A DNA stretch of 64,000 nt from an uncultured Rhodospirillaceae bacterium (lineage in GTDB: Bacteria > Pseudomonadota > Alphaproteobacteria > Rhodospirillales > Magnetospirillaceae). Position numbers and translations under genes: made by a program. Shown here piece after piece: positions 1-10,192 of this stretch; the first letter of the stretch is position 1; each line of letters starts with the position of its first letter. The stretch covers positions 1-64,000 of the forward strand of contig CAJANL010000235.1 in NCBI GenBank assembly GCA_903941105.1. Reading direction: 5' to 3'. The notes below the pieces were generated by a model. The model ran no database searches. It was not told the DNA's origin and saw nothing but the letters and a program-made list of their open reading frames with translations.

Positions 1-137
1 CCGGCCTGAGCGTCACGTCGGCACCTCGATCACAACGCTCCGCAGCGGCTTGATCCGAGCGTTGGCCCGACGATTACCTCGCTGCCCCTGCTGTCAGCGC
101 CCAACATCGCATGTCGCCTACTTATGACACAGTAAGA

Positions 138-317
138 TTAGAGGGGTGCGGAAAAACTCTTCCCGCCGCCCTTCATCTCGTCACCCCCGCGAAGGCGGGG
201 GTCCATGTTGGGGCAAGGACTGGCGTTTGCCCCCATATGCTGTGCTGCCGGACGCATGGATTCCCGCCTACGCGGGAATGACGAAAGGAAAGTTGAGTTT
301 TTCCGCACCCTGTTAGA
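138..317. mobile_element. MITE-like non-autonomous element: 16-bp perfect TIRs (GGGTGCGGAAAAACTC at 144-159, its reverse complement at 295-310), candidate TSD TTAGA (138-142, 313-317), two internal REP-like palindromes
   Basis: TIRs, TSD and hairpins CCCCCGC-GAAG-GCGGGGG (184-201) and ATTCCCGC-CTAC-GCGGGAAT (260-279) read directly. Confidence 0.7.
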
Positions 318-398
318 CACGGGGTTCCGACACGATCGTCCTGAAACTGCCGCGGGGCGAGGCGACGGTGCGAGGGCACTCCATTTCGCCGCTTCACA

Positions 399-424
399 AG
401 AACTGAACCGTCTGGTTTAGTTCT
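399..424. promoter_or_regulatory. Inverted repeat AGAACTGAACC-gtct-GGTTTAGTTCT, candidate TetR-family operator
   Basis: 11-bp arms with one mismatch, 27 bp upstream of the TetR start codon. Confidence 0.6.
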
Positions 425-450
425 GCCGGTTCGCCATCACAGGAAGCCGC

Positions 451-1059
451 ATGGTACAGACCGCCCGCAGCCCGCGTTCCGCCGCCAAGCGCGAGGCCAT
501 CCTCGATGCCGCCCAGGGGCTGTTCCTGGAGGCAGGCTATGCCGCCGCCGGTATGGACACCATGGCGGCGCGTGCCGGGGTATCCAAGGCCACCATCTAT
601 GCCCATTTCAAGGGCAAGGACGAGTTGTTCGCGGCGGTGATGCAGCGGCGCTGCGAGGCGTCGTACGCCTTCCAAGCGCCCGACGGCGGCCTCGATGCCC
701 GCAGCGCGCTGACCGTGATCGCCCAGCGCCTGACCGCCCTGATGATGTCGCCCGAGGCCCTGGCGCTCTATCGCGTGGTGGTGGCCGAGGCCTTCCGTGC
801 CCCCGACCTGGCGCGCGCCTTCTACGAGACCGGTCCGGCCCAGGGCAAGGCCAACATCGCCGCCGTGCTGAAGGCGTTGGAGCGGAAGGGTGAACTGGCG
901 GTTCCCGACCCGGCGCGGGCCACCGACCAGTTCATCGGCATGCTGCGGGCGGAATGCTATCACCGCATCCTGCTCGGCCTGCCCGCCGGACGCGATCTCA
1001 CCGCCACCATCGCCGACACGGTGGATACCATGCTCAAGACCTATGGGGCGCGCGAGTAG
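451..1059 (+). CDS. TetR/AcrR family transcriptional regulator
   Basis: N-terminal HTH: REAILDAAQGLFLEAGYAAAGMDTMAARAGVSKATIYAHFKGKDELF. Confidence 0.93.
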   Translation: MVQTARSPRSAAKREAILDAAQGLFLEAGYAAAGMDTMAARAGVSKATIYAHFKGKDELFAAVMQRRCEASYAFQAPDGGLDARSALTVIAQRLTALMMSPEALALYRVVVAEAFRAPDLARAFYETGPAQGKANIAAVLKALERKGELAVPDPARATDQFIGMLRAECYHRILLGLPAGRDLTATIADTVDTMLKTYGARE

Positions 1060-1118
1060 GACCCGGCCCCGCGAAGACACATTGCCGCCGCCCGCCGGCT
1101 GGCTTATAGGGTAGGCTG

Positions 1119-2660
1119 ATGGCGACCACCGAAACCAGGGAGGAGCGGCTCGCCCGCCTCAAGCAGTCCCTCGTTCGGGACAAGCAGAAGGCGGACGCGC
1201 CCGAGGCAGCACCGGCGCCGGCGCAGGCGGAGACACCGCCCGTCGCCCCGGTCAGGCGGTCGCGCCTGCTCGACGCCATCGCCCGCCTGCTGGGCGCCCC
1301 GCCATCCGATGCCCCCCAGGGACCCGCCGTGGTTGCCACGCCGCAGGACCCGCCCATCTTCACCGTGCTGGTGACGGCACTGGCCGGCGACGCCGACGGC
1401 ACCGCCGCCGCCTACCTGTTCCATGCCCTGCAGGGGCGGGCGGGCCTGGCGGTCAAGCCGCTGCCGAAAGCCTTCTTGCTCGACAGCATGGAGGACCCGG
1501 CGCAGGTCGCCGCCATCATGCTCAACACCCGGCACGCCGTCGTCGAGGAGACCGCCGACCTGCTGGTGTGGGGCGACAAGGGCAAGGACGGCTACCGCCT
1601 GCGCCTCGCCACCGCCACCCAGGCCGGCGATGACACGCTGGGCTCGTTCGGCCCCACCACCCGGGTCGAGCTGCCGTTCGACTTCGCCGAGGCGCCGGGC
1701 AACCTGCTCTATGCCGCCATCCTGGCCGCCGCCGAACCCACCTCGGAGGCGCAACGGGCCGGCGTCAGGAAGCTGCTGCCCGCCGCTGCCACCGCCGTCG
1801 AGGCCCTGGCCGCCAAGCCGCCGGTGCAGATGTCCATGCCGCAGCAGCGTGCCGTGCAGCAGGTCTTCGGCCACATCGCCGCCGCCACCGCCCTGGTGGC
1901 GGCCCAGCCGGAGCAGGCCAAGGCGTGGTTCGGCAAGGCGGTGGAGTCCTACCGCTCGGCCCAGCGCCGCCTGCGGCCCACCGATGCCGGCTGGGAGGCC
2001 GGGTTGATCCACAAGCACCTCGCCGCCGTGCTCACCGTCCAGGCCGAGCGCACCAAGGAGGCGGCGCCGCTGTTGGAAGAGGCGGTCAAGGAATGGCGCT
2101 CGGCGGCGGAAACCCTGACCCGGGCCATGATGCCGCAGGAATGGGCCGGGGCGCAGGTGCGTCTGGGGGTGGCGCTCTATCGCCTCGACCTCATCACCGG
2201 CCAGACCGAGCTGCTGCGTGAGGCGTTGCAGGTGCTGCAGGGCACGCTGCAGGTCTACACCCGCACCGAGACCCCGGCCCGCTGGGCCGAGGTCATGCAC
2301 ACCGTCGCCCAGGTGCTGGAGGTCTATGGCGACCAGATGAAAAGCGCCGAGGTCCTGACCCGTGCCGCCGACACCTGCCGCTCGGTGTGCGAGGTGCGCA
2401 CCCGCGAGCGCACACCGCTCGCCTGGGCCGCCACCCAGAACACCCTGGGCAGCGCCCTGTTCCTGCTCGACCGCCACGGCGGCGGAGCGGCGCATCTGAT
2501 CGAGGCGGAACAGGTGCTGGCGGCGGCGCTGGGCATCTTCCAGAACCACGGCGCCAAGGGGCCCGCCAAGGTGGCCGCCCGCAACCTGGCCCATGTGCGC
2601 AAGCTGATGGAAGCCCGCCGCAACCGCCAGATCGTCGATCCCCACTGGATGGACGGCTGA
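1119..2660 (+). CDS. Hypothetical protein with TPR-like helical repeats
   Basis: 513-aa ORF; repeated helical segments such as WAATQNTLGSALFLLDR and AEVMHTVAQVLEVYG. Confidence 0.75.
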   Translation: MATTETREERLARLKQSLVRDKQKADAPEAAPAPAQAETPPVAPVRRSRLLDAIARLLGAPPSDAPQGPAVVATPQDPPIFTVLVTALAGDADGTAAAYLFHALQGRAGLAVKPLPKAFLLDSMEDPAQVAAIMLNTRHAVVEETADLLVWGDKGKDGYRLRLATATQAGDDTLGSFGPTTRVELPFDFAEAPGNLLYAAILAAAEPTSEAQRAGVRKLLPAAATAVEALAAKPPVQMSMPQQRAVQQVFGHIAAATALVAAQPEQAKAWFGKAVESYRSAQRRLRPTDAGWEAGLIHKHLAAVLTVQAERTKEAAPLLEEAVKEWRSAAETLTRAMMPQEWAGAQVRLGVALYRLDLITGQTELLREALQVLQGTLQVYTRTETPARWAEVMHTVAQVLEVYGDQMKSAEVLTRAADTCRSVCEVRTRERTPLAWAATQNTLGSALFLLDRHGGGAAHLIEAEQVLAAALGIFQNHGAKGPAKVAARNLAHVRKLMEARRNRQIVDPHWMDG

Positions 2661-2663
2661 ACC

Positions 2664-3254
2664 TCACTCCACCGTGCAGGCCTCGGCGAACTCCAGACGC
2701 GGGTTGCGCGGGTAGAAGCCGGCGGGGTCGCCATAGCCGAGATTGATCAGGAAATTGGACCGCACCCGGCCGCCGGGAAAGAACGCCTCGTCCACCTTGG
2801 CATTGTCGAAACCGCTCATGGGGCCGCAGTCGAGGCCGACGGCGCGGCAGGCGATGATGAAATAGCCGCCCTGAAGGGTGCCGTTGCGGAACGCCGTGCT
2901 CTCGATCAGCGCCGGATTGCCGACGAACCAGGACCGCGCGTCGGCCTGGGGGAAGCTGCGCGGCAGGGTTTCGTAGAACTCCATGTCGTGGCCGATGATG
3001 GCGGTGACCGGCGCCGCCATGGTCTTGTCGACATTGCCCGGCGCCAGGGCCGGCTTGAGGCGCTGCTTGGCTTCGGCCGAGCGCACGAAGGCGATGCGCA
3101 TCGGCTGGCAGTTGGCGCTGGTCGGCCCCATGCGGGCGATATCCCAGGCCCGCTGCAGCACCTCGTCGCCCACCGGCCGATCCTGCCACTTGGTGGCGGT
3201 ATGGGCCGCAAGGAAAAGGGCGTCCAACGCCATCTGATCAACCACGCCGCTCAT
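2664..3254 (-). CDS. Nitroreductase family protein (RutE/malonic semialdehyde reductase-like)
   Basis: [51 protein letters not shown] before ATG at 3254. Confidence 0.88.
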   Translation of the reverse strand: MSGVVDQMALDALFLAAHTATKWQDRPVGDEVLQRAWDIARMGPTSANCQPMRIAFVRSAEAKQRLKPALAPGNVDKTMAAPVTAIIGHDMEFYETLPRSFPQADARSWFVGNPALIESTAFRNGTLQGGYFIIACRAVGLDCGPMSGFDNAKVDEAFFPGGRVRSNFLINLGYGDPAGFYPRNPRLEFAEACTVE

Positions 3255-3348
3255 GGAATATCTCCTCGTGCCACTTGGATTCACCGCACGGTTGCGGCAA
3301 AACTGTATGATGAATGTAGGCGTGGCGCGGATGAGGGGATAGTCGTCC

Positions 3349-4353
3349 ATGTGGAAACACCTTGTTTCCGTGCTGGTGATGCTGGCGGGGCTGGTCGCCG
3401 GAAGCGCGGCGCGGGCGGCCGAATCGGCGGTGGTGCTGCTCTATCATCGCTTCGGCGATGAGCGCGCGCCCGCCTCCAACACCCGGCTCGACCAGTTGGA
3501 GGCCCATCTGGCGGAGTTGAAGAGCGGCGGGTACACCGTGCTGCCGCTGCCCGAGATCCTCGCCGCCTTCCGCGACGGCCGGCCGTTGCCCGACAAGGCG
3601 GTGGCCATCACCATCGACGACGCCGCCGCCTCGGTCTATAGCCGGGCGTGGCCGCGGCTGAAGCAGGCCGGCTTACCGGTCACCCTGTTCGTCACCACCG
3701 ACGAGGCCGACCGCGGCGGCGAGGCGATGAACTGGACGCAGATCCGCCAGTTGGCCGAGGCCGGCGTCACCATCGGCACCATGGGGGCGCAGCGGCTGCA
3801 CATGGCCAAGGCCGGGCGCGAGCAGGTGGTCGCCGATCTGGCCCGCGCCCGTGCCCGCTTCGAGAAGGAGCTTGGGCGTGCCCCCGACCTGCTGGCCTGG
3901 CCTTATGGCGAGGCCTCGGCCGAGGCCATGGCCGTCGCCGCCGATGCCGGCTTCGTGGCCGCCGTCGGCCAGCAGTCCGGCGTCGCCCATGCCAAGGCCG
4001 GCGCATTTTTCCTGCCGCGCTTCGCCATGAGCGAAACCTATGGCGAGATCGACCGCTTCCGGGTGGCGGTGCGCGCCCTGCCCATCCCAGCGGTGGACAT
4101 CACCCCCGCCGACCCCTTGCTGCGGACCAATCCGCCGCATTTCGGCTTCACCCTGGCGGAAGAGGTCGGCGGCATCGACGGCCTCGCCTGTTTCGCCTCG
4201 CACGAGGGCAAGGTGCGGGTGGAACGCCTGGGGCCGCGCATCGAGGTGCGCATGGCCCGCCCCATCCCCGCCGGCCGCGGCCGGCTCAACTGCACCATGC
4301 CGACCCTGGAAGGCCGCTGGCGCTGGTTCGGCTGGCAATTCGTGGCGCCGTAA
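3349..4353 (+). CDS. Exported polysaccharide deacetylase family protein
   Basis: Signal peptide; [39 protein letters not shown]. Confidence 0.88.
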   Translation: MWKHLVSVLVMLAGLVAGSAARAAESAVVLLYHRFGDERAPASNTRLDQLEAHLAELKSGGYTVLPLPEILAAFRDGRPLPDKAVAITIDDAAASVYSRAWPRLKQAGLPVTLFVTTDEADRGGEAMNWTQIRQLAEAGVTIGTMGAQRLHMAKAGREQVVADLARARARFEKELGRAPDLLAWPYGEASAEAMAVAADAGFVAAVGQQSGVAHAKAGAFFLPRFAMSETYGEIDRFRVAVRALPIPAVDITPADPLLRTNPPHFGFTLAEEVGGIDGLACFASHEGKVRVERLGPRIEVRMARPIPAGRGRLNCTMPTLEGRWRWFGWQFVAP

Positions 4354-4425
4354 CGCTACCCGCCGCTGCCAATTCCGCGTTACTGTTTTGTGACGGCGTC
4401 ATGCCGACATGGGACAGGGGGGGCG

Positions 4426-6621
4426 ATGGGCGCGACAACGGGACGGCCGGCGAGGGGATCCATAGGGCCGGCGCTGGTGGCGGGCATGGTGACGGGCACC
4501 GTGGTGGTGATCCTGTCACTGTCCTTCGCGGTGCTGATCTTTTCCGGCAAGCTGGCCCCCTACATGGGAACCGCCATCGGCATGGTGCTGTTCACCGGCA
4601 CGGTGATCGGCCTGCTGGTGGCGTTGACCAGTTCGTACCCCGGCAGCATCGCCTTCCCGCAGGACAAGATCGCCCCCATCCTGGCCCTGATGGCCTCGCT
4701 GATCGTCGCCGAGGCACCGGCCACCGCCACCGCCGAAGCCATCTTCCCCACCGTGGTGGTGGCGCTGATCGTGGCTACCCTGCTGACCGGGGCGATGCTG
4801 TTCTGCCTGGGGCGCTACAAGCTGGGCGGGCTGATCCGCTTCGTGCCCTATCCGGTGATCGGCGGCTTCCTGGCCGGAACCGGCTGGCTGCTGGTCAAGG
4901 GCTCGCTGAAGGTCACCACCGGCCTGCCCGTCGCGCTCGACAGCATCGGCCTGCTGTTCGATCCGGCGGCGATGTTGAAATGGGTGCCTGCGCTGGCGTT
5001 CGGGCTGGTGCTGACGGTGGGGATGCGGCGCTGGCGCCACGTCGCCACCATGCCGGTCTTGCTGGCCACCGGCATCCTGCTGTTCCATGGCGTCAGGCTG
5101 GCGCTGGGCCAGTCGGCCGCCGACATCGAGGCCGGCGGCTTCGTGCTCGGCCACCTGCCGGCCGAGGTGGCGTGGCGGCCCACCGCCATCCTGGCGGTGT
5201 TCCAGGCCGACTGGGAGCTGGTGGCGGCACAGGGCGGCACCATCTCGACGGTGCTGCTGATCAGCGCCATCGGCGTGCTGCTGAACTCCAGCGCGCTGGA
5301 GGTGGCGGCCAACCAGGACATCGACCTCAATCGCGAGCTGAAGATGGCCGGCCTTGCCAATCTGGCCTCGGGCCTGGGCGGCGGCATCATCGGCTTCCAC
5401 ACCCTGTCCCTGTCCAGCCTGGTGCTGAAGATGGGGGTCAAGAGCCGCATCGTCGGCGTGACCTCGGCGCTGTGCTGCCTGGTGATGCTGGTGGTGGGCG
5501 CCGGCCCGTTGGCGCTGTTCCCCAAGGCCGTGCTGGGCGGGCTGCTGATGTTCCTCGGCCTGGGCTTCCTCATCGAATGGCTGTGGGACGGCCGCCACAA
5601 GATGACCCGCCCCGACTACGCCGTGCTGCTGATGATCGTCGCCATCGTCGGCACCTTCGGCTATCTGCACGGCGCCGCCGCCGGTATCGTCGCCTGCGTC
5701 GTGCTGTTCCTGGTCAACTACAGCCGGGTCGACGTCGCCAAGCACGAGCTGACCGGAATGGACGTCACCAGCAACGTCGACCGCTCGGCCGCCGAAGCGG
5801 AAATGCTGCACCGGCACGGCCGGCGCATCCTGGCGTTCAGCCTGCAGGGCTACATGTTCTTCGGCACCGCCAACAAGCTGCTGACCCGGGTGATCGGGCG
5901 CTGCGCCGCCGGCGAGGACGAGAGCGCCGACGCGCCGGCCTTCGTGGTGTTCGACTTCCGCCGCGTCACCGGCATCGATTCCTCGGCGGCCATGAGCTTC
6001 GCCAAGCTGCGCCAGTTCGCCGAGAAGCGCGGGCTGATGCTGGTGTTCGCCCACCTGCCCCCCGACGTCGCCCGCCTGATGGAGCAGGCCGGCTTCAAGC
6101 GCGGCAAGGGTCCGACCTACCGGGTGCTGGCCGACCTCGACCATGCCCTGGAGTGGTGCGAGAACGAATTGCTGGGCGACCTCGCCGATGACGACGACGA
6201 GCTTCCCCGCGACATTCTGGGTGACTGGGGCGGCGCCGCCGCGGCGGAGTATTTCGAGCGCCGCGAGGTCGCCGCCGGCGCCGTGCTGCTGCAGGAGGAC
6301 GACCCCTCGGACGAGCTCTATCTGCTGGACCGCGGCAAGGTGACGGTGCAGATCGCCGGCGACACCGGCAAGCCCATCCGCCTGCGCACCATGCAGGCCG
6401 GCACCATGGTGGGCGAGATGGCGCTGTATCTGGGCGTGAACCGCTCGGCCTCGGTGGTGACGGATCAGCCCTGCACCGTCTACCGCCTCAGCCGCGAGGC
6501 CCTGACCCGCATGGAGGCCACCGCTCCCGACCTCGCCGCCGCCTTCCACCGCCAGATGGCGCGGCGGCTGGCGGAGCGGCTGCGCAACACCGATCAGATG
6601 ATCAAGGCGCTGACGGAATAG
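4426..6621 (+). CDS. SulP family anion transporter with STAS domain and C-terminal cyclic-nucleotide-binding-like domain
   Basis: SulP membrane region; STAS (FVVFDFRRVTGIDSSAAMSFAKL); cNMP-like (DELYLLDRGKVTVQI...GTMVGEMALYLGVNRSASVVTDQPCTVYRLSREAL). Confidence 0.88.
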   Translation: MGATTGRPARGSIGPALVAGMVTGTVVVILSLSFAVLIFSGKLAPYMGTAIGMVLFTGTVIGLLVALTSSYPGSIAFPQDKIAPILALMASLIVAEAPATATAEAIFPTVVVALIVATLLTGAMLFCLGRYKLGGLIRFVPYPVIGGFLAGTGWLLVKGSLKVTTGLPVALDSIGLLFDPAAMLKWVPALAFGLVLTVGMRRWRHVATMPVLLATGILLFHGVRLALGQSAADIEAGGFVLGHLPAEVAWRPTAILAVFQADWELVAAQGGTISTVLLISAIGVLLNSSALEVAANQDIDLNRELKMAGLANLASGLGGGIIGFHTLSLSSLVLKMGVKSRIVGVTSALCCLVMLVVGAGPLALFPKAVLGGLLMFLGLGFLIEWLWDGRHKMTRPDYAVLLMIVAIVGTFGYLHGAAAGIVACVVLFLVNYSRVDVAKHELTGMDVTSNVDRSAAEAEMLHRHGRRILAFSLQGYMFFGTANKLLTRVIGRCAAGEDESADAPAFVVFDFRRVTGIDSSAAMSFAKLRQFAEKRGLMLVFAHLPPDVARLMEQAGFKRGKGPTYRVLADLDHALEWCENELLGDLADDDDELPRDILGDWGGAAAAEYFERREVAAGAVLLQEDDPSDELYLLDRGKVTVQIAGDTGKPIRLRTMQAGTMVGEMALYLGVNRSASVVTDQPCTVYRLSREALTRMEATAPDLAAAFHRQMARRLAERLRNTDQMIKALTE

Positions 6622-6664
6622 GCGGGAGATTTGATTTTCGCCCGGTGACGCCTATCCTTTGGTG

Positions 6665-9247
6665 ATGGCCGACCTGCATTGGCATTGCCTGGATATTGAG
6701 GAGGCCTGCCGCCGCCTCGACACCGACCCCGCCCTCGGGCTGGTCGCGCCCGAGGCCGCCCGCCGCCTTGCCCGCCACGGCCGTAACCGCCTGCCCGAGC
6801 CCGAATCACGTCCGGCCTGGAAGTGCATCCTCGACCAGTTCAAGAGCGTGCTGACCCTGGTGCTGCTGGCCGCCGGGCTGCTGGCGGGGCTGATCGGCGA
6901 CACCACCGACATGGTGGTGATCCTGGTGGTGGTCGCCTTCAACGCCATCCTCGGCTTCTGGCAGGAGCACCGCGCCGAACGGATCCTTGACGCGCTCAAG
7001 GGCATGCTGGCGCAGCAGGCGCGGGTGCGGCGCGATGGCGCCAGCCGGGATATCGCCGCCGAGGACCTGGTGCCCGGCGATCTGGTGCTGCTGGAAGCCG
7101 GCGACCGGGTTCCCGCCGACGGTCGGCTGGTGGCGGCACACCGTCTGGAGGTGGACGAGTCGAGCCTGACCGGCGAATCCCTGGCGGTGATCAAGGACGC
7201 CGCCGCCCTCGCCGACGCCAGCCTGGCGCTGGGCGACCGCGCCAACCTCCTCCACATGAACACGGTGATCACCCGTGGCCGCGGCGAGATGGTGGTCACC
7301 GCCACCGGCGCCGCCACCGAGATGGGCCGTATCGCCGACCTGCTGCGGAAGGCCGGCGACGTCGCCACGCCGTTGCAGAGCCGGCTCGACCAGTTGGGCC
7401 GCCGTCTCGCCGCCGCCGCCTGCGTCGTGGTGACGATCATCCTGGTGCAGGGGCTGCTGCGCGGCGAGCCCCTGGCCGAGATGGTGCTGACCGCGGTGGC
7501 GCTGGCGGTGGCGGCCATTCCCGAGGGGCTGCCGGCGGTGGTGACGGTGACGCTGGCCATCGGCATGTTCCGCATGGCGCGGCGCGGCGCCATCGTCAAG
7601 CGGCTGGCGGCGGTGGAGACCCTGGGCTCGACCACCGTCATCTGTTCCGACAAGACCGGCACCCTGACGCTCAACCGCATGACGGTCGAGGCCGGTTGGG
7701 CCGAGGGTGCCCGCTTTCGGGTCGAGGACGGCCTGCCGCCCGGACTGGCGCCGCTGCTGCGGCCGGCGGTGCTGTGCAACGATGCCAGGCTGGGCGCCGA
7801 CGGCGCCGTGGTCGGCGATGCCACCGAGGGCGCCCTGCTGGTCCTGGCCGACAAGGCCGGCACGCCGCCCGACGGCCCGCCGCGACTGGCCGAGCTGCCC
7901 TTCGAGTCCGCCCGCAAGGTGATGGCCACCCTGCACCGCGAGGCCGGCGGCCTGCTGCTGTGCGTCAAGGGTGCGCCCGACGTGGTGCTGGGCATGTGCG
8001 CCCTGTCCCCGGCCAGGCTCGCCGCCCTGCACGCCGAGATCGAGCACCTGGGCGGGCAGGCGCTGCGGGTGCTGGCGGTGGCGTCGCGCCGCCTGCCGGC
8101 CGACGCCGATCCCGACCCGGCCGCCCATCTCGACCGGCTGGAGCTGCACGCCCTGCTGGGCATGGCCGATCCGCCCCGGCCTTCGGCGGCGGCGGCGGTG
8201 GCGGCCTGCCGCTCGGCCGGCATCGCGGTCAAGATGATCACCGGCGACCATGCCGTCACCGCCGGCGCGGTGGCACACCGCCTCGGCCTCGCGGGCACTG
8301 TGCTCACCGGGGCGCAGCTCGATGCCATGGACGACGACCAACTGGCCCGCCGCGTCGACGAGGTGGCGGTGTTCGCCCGCGTTTCGCCCGAGCACAAGGT
8401 CCGCATTGTCGCCGCCTTGAAGCGCCGCGGCCATATCGCCGCCATGACCGGCGACGGGGTCAACGACGCCGCCGCCCTGCGCACCGCCGACATCGGCGTC
8501 GCCATGGGGCGCACCGGCTCCGATGTCACCCGCGAGGCCGCCGCCATGGTGCTGACCGACGATGACTTCGCCACGGTGGTGGGAGCGGTGCGCGAGGGCC
8601 GCACCATCTACGACAACATCCTGAAGTTCATCCGCTTCCAGCTCTCCACCAACATCGGCGCCCTGCTGGCGGTGTTCCTGGCGCCGCTGTTGGGCATGCC
8701 GGTACCGTTCCATCCCATCCAGATCCTGTGGGTCAACATCATCATGGACGGCCCGCCGGCCATGGCGCTGGCCTTCGATCCGCCCGCCAAGGGGGTGATG
8801 GACCGCCCGCCACGCCGCGCCGACGAGACCATCCTGTCGTGGCGGCGCTCGCTGCGGCTGTTGACCTACGGTGCCACCATGGCGGCCGGGACGCTCTACG
8901 CCTTCGCCCACGCCCTGCCCCATCTGCCGCTGGAGCAGGCCCGCACCCTGGCCTTCACCACCTTCGTGCTGTTCCAGTTCTTCAACCTGTTCAACGCCCG
9001 CGTCGGCCGCGAGTCGGCGTTCGGCCCCGGCGTGCTGGCCAACGGGAAATTGTGGCTGGCCCTGGCCGGCGTGCTGGCGCTGCAGGCGGTGGTGGTGCAT
9101 TGGGGACCGGCGCAGGCATTGTTCCACACCGCCGACCTCGCCCCGGAGCATTGGGGCATGGCGGCGGTGATCGCCGGTTCTGTGGTGGTGCTGGATGAGG
9201 CCAGAAAGGCGGTGGTCCGAAAAATGGCCTTCGGAGCTCCGGGATAA
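6665..9247 (+). CDS. Cation-translocating P-type ATPase (P2/Ca2+-like)
   Basis: CSDKTGTLTLNRMTV, MTGDGVNDAAALRTADIGVAMG, AAIPEGLPAVVTVTLAIG. Confidence 0.93.
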   Translation: MADLHWHCLDIEEACRRLDTDPALGLVAPEAARRLARHGRNRLPEPESRPAWKCILDQFKSVLTLVLLAAGLLAGLIGDTTDMVVILVVVAFNAILGFWQEHRAERILDALKGMLAQQARVRRDGASRDIAAEDLVPGDLVLLEAGDRVPADGRLVAAHRLEVDESSLTGESLAVIKDAAALADASLALGDRANLLHMNTVITRGRGEMVVTATGAATEMGRIADLLRKAGDVATPLQSRLDQLGRRLAAAACVVVTIILVQGLLRGEPLAEMVLTAVALAVAAIPEGLPAVVTVTLAIGMFRMARRGAIVKRLAAVETLGSTTVICSDKTGTLTLNRMTVEAGWAEGARFRVEDGLPPGLAPLLRPAVLCNDARLGADGAVVGDATEGALLVLADKAGTPPDGPPRLAELPFESARKVMATLHREAGGLLLCVKGAPDVVLGMCALSPARLAALHAEIEHLGGQALRVLAVASRRLPADADPDPAAHLDRLELHALLGMADPPRPSAAAAVAACRSAGIAVKMITGDHAVTAGAVAHRLGLAGTVLTGAQLDAMDDDQLARRVDEVAVFARVSPEHKVRIVAALKRRGHIAAMTGDGVNDAAALRTADIGVAMGRTGSDVTREAAAMVLTDDDFATVVGAVREGRTIYDNILKFIRFQLSTNIGALLAVFLAPLLGMPVPFHPIQILWVNIIMDGPPAMALAFDPPAKGVMDRPPRRADETILSWRRSLRLLTYGATMAAGTLYAFAHALPHLPLEQARTLAFTTFVLFQFFNLFNARVGRESAFGPGVLANGKLWLALAGVLALQAVVVHWGPAQALFHTADLAPEHWGMAAVIAGSVVVLDEARKAVVRKMAFGAPG

Positions 9248-9352
9248 TCTCGCGCACCGGGGTTGACCGCACTGCCTGGGAAATGCTGTCTTAGGAGAAC
9301 ACCGTTGGGGCGAATCGGGCAATCGAACCCGATTGGACAAGGAGGAACGACC

Positions 9353-9784
9353 ATGCTGATTGCGGACGTGCTGGCGAAGAAAGGCAACAAGGTCTTCAAG
9401 ATCCTCCAGGACAAGATGGTAATGGACGCGGTGACGGGCATGGCCAGCTTCAAGGTCGGTGCCGTGGTGGTCGTCGACCCCAAGGACGGCGTGCTGGGCA
9501 TCTTCACCGAACGCGACGTCACCCGCATTCTGGCCTCGCAGGGGGCGGCGGTGCTGCAGACCCCGGTGGGCGAGCACATGACCCCGAACCCCATCACCTG
9601 CACCAGCACCGATGACGACTCCGCCGTCTTGGCCCTGATGTCGAAGCACCGCTTCCGCCACATGCCGGTGCTGGACCACGGCACCCTGATCGGCATCGTC
9701 AGTATTCGCGACGTGGTCTCGCAGCGCCTGGAACGCGTCGAGTTCGAGGCCGAGGCCATGCGGGCCTACGTCACCGCCGGCTGA
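9353..9784 (+). CDS. CBS-domain protein
   Basis: Paired CBS motifs (GIFTERDVTRILA; GIVSIRDVVSQRL); strong RBS AAGGAGG. Confidence 0.9.
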   Translation: MLIADVLAKKGNKVFKILQDKMVMDAVTGMASFKVGAVVVVDPKDGVLGIFTERDVTRILASQGAAVLQTPVGEHMTPNPITCTSTDDDSAVLALMSKHRFRHMPVLDHGTLIGIVSIRDVVSQRLERVEFEAEAMRAYVTAG

Positions 9785-9861
9785 CCTTCACCCCTGGCAT
9801 TCGGGCGCGTGCTTCCCCAGATGAGCTAGAGTAACGGCTCAACACGCGCTCGGGAGGCCAG

Positions 9862-10188
9862 GTGGAACGCACGCTGCTGGTCTGCGGTACTTTCCGTATG
9901 AACTTGACGACGCCGTCCTGCGCCGCCGGCGGCGGCCTGCAATTGATGGATGCCTTGCGCAGCGAACTCTTGGCGCGCGGCCTCGGCTGGACGGTGGCAC
10001 GGAGCGTCTGCCTCGGCCACTGCACCATCGGCCCCAACCTCAAGGCGCGCGGCGGCCCGCTGCTGCATGGCTGCCGCCCCGAGACCGCCGCCGCCATTAT
10101 CGACCGCCTGCTGGTGGAATGGCCGGTGGAGGAGGAGCCGGCCGAAGTCGCCGCGGACGCCTGCGACTGGCCACCCCCGGGGAGTTGA
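9862..10188 (+). CDS. Small Cys-containing protein, DUF1636/(2Fe-2S) ferredoxin-like
   Basis: LLVCGTFRM...TTPSC...SVCLGHCTIGPNLKARGG...GCRPE. Confidence 0.6.
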   Translation: MERTLLVCGTFRMNLTTPSCAAGGGLQLMDALRSELLARGLGWTVARSVCLGHCTIGPNLKARGGPLLHGCRPETAAAIIDRLLVEWPVEEEPAEVAADACDWPPPGS

Positions 10189-10192
10189 CGTC

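Noticed and set aside
3648-6191. 847-aa plus-strand ORF
   Set aside because: Arg/Pro/Gly-rich out-of-frame shadow of the deacetylase and SulP genes
6806-9679. 957-aa minus-strand ORF
   Set aside because: Antisense to the P-type ATPase and CBS gene; GC-driven artefact
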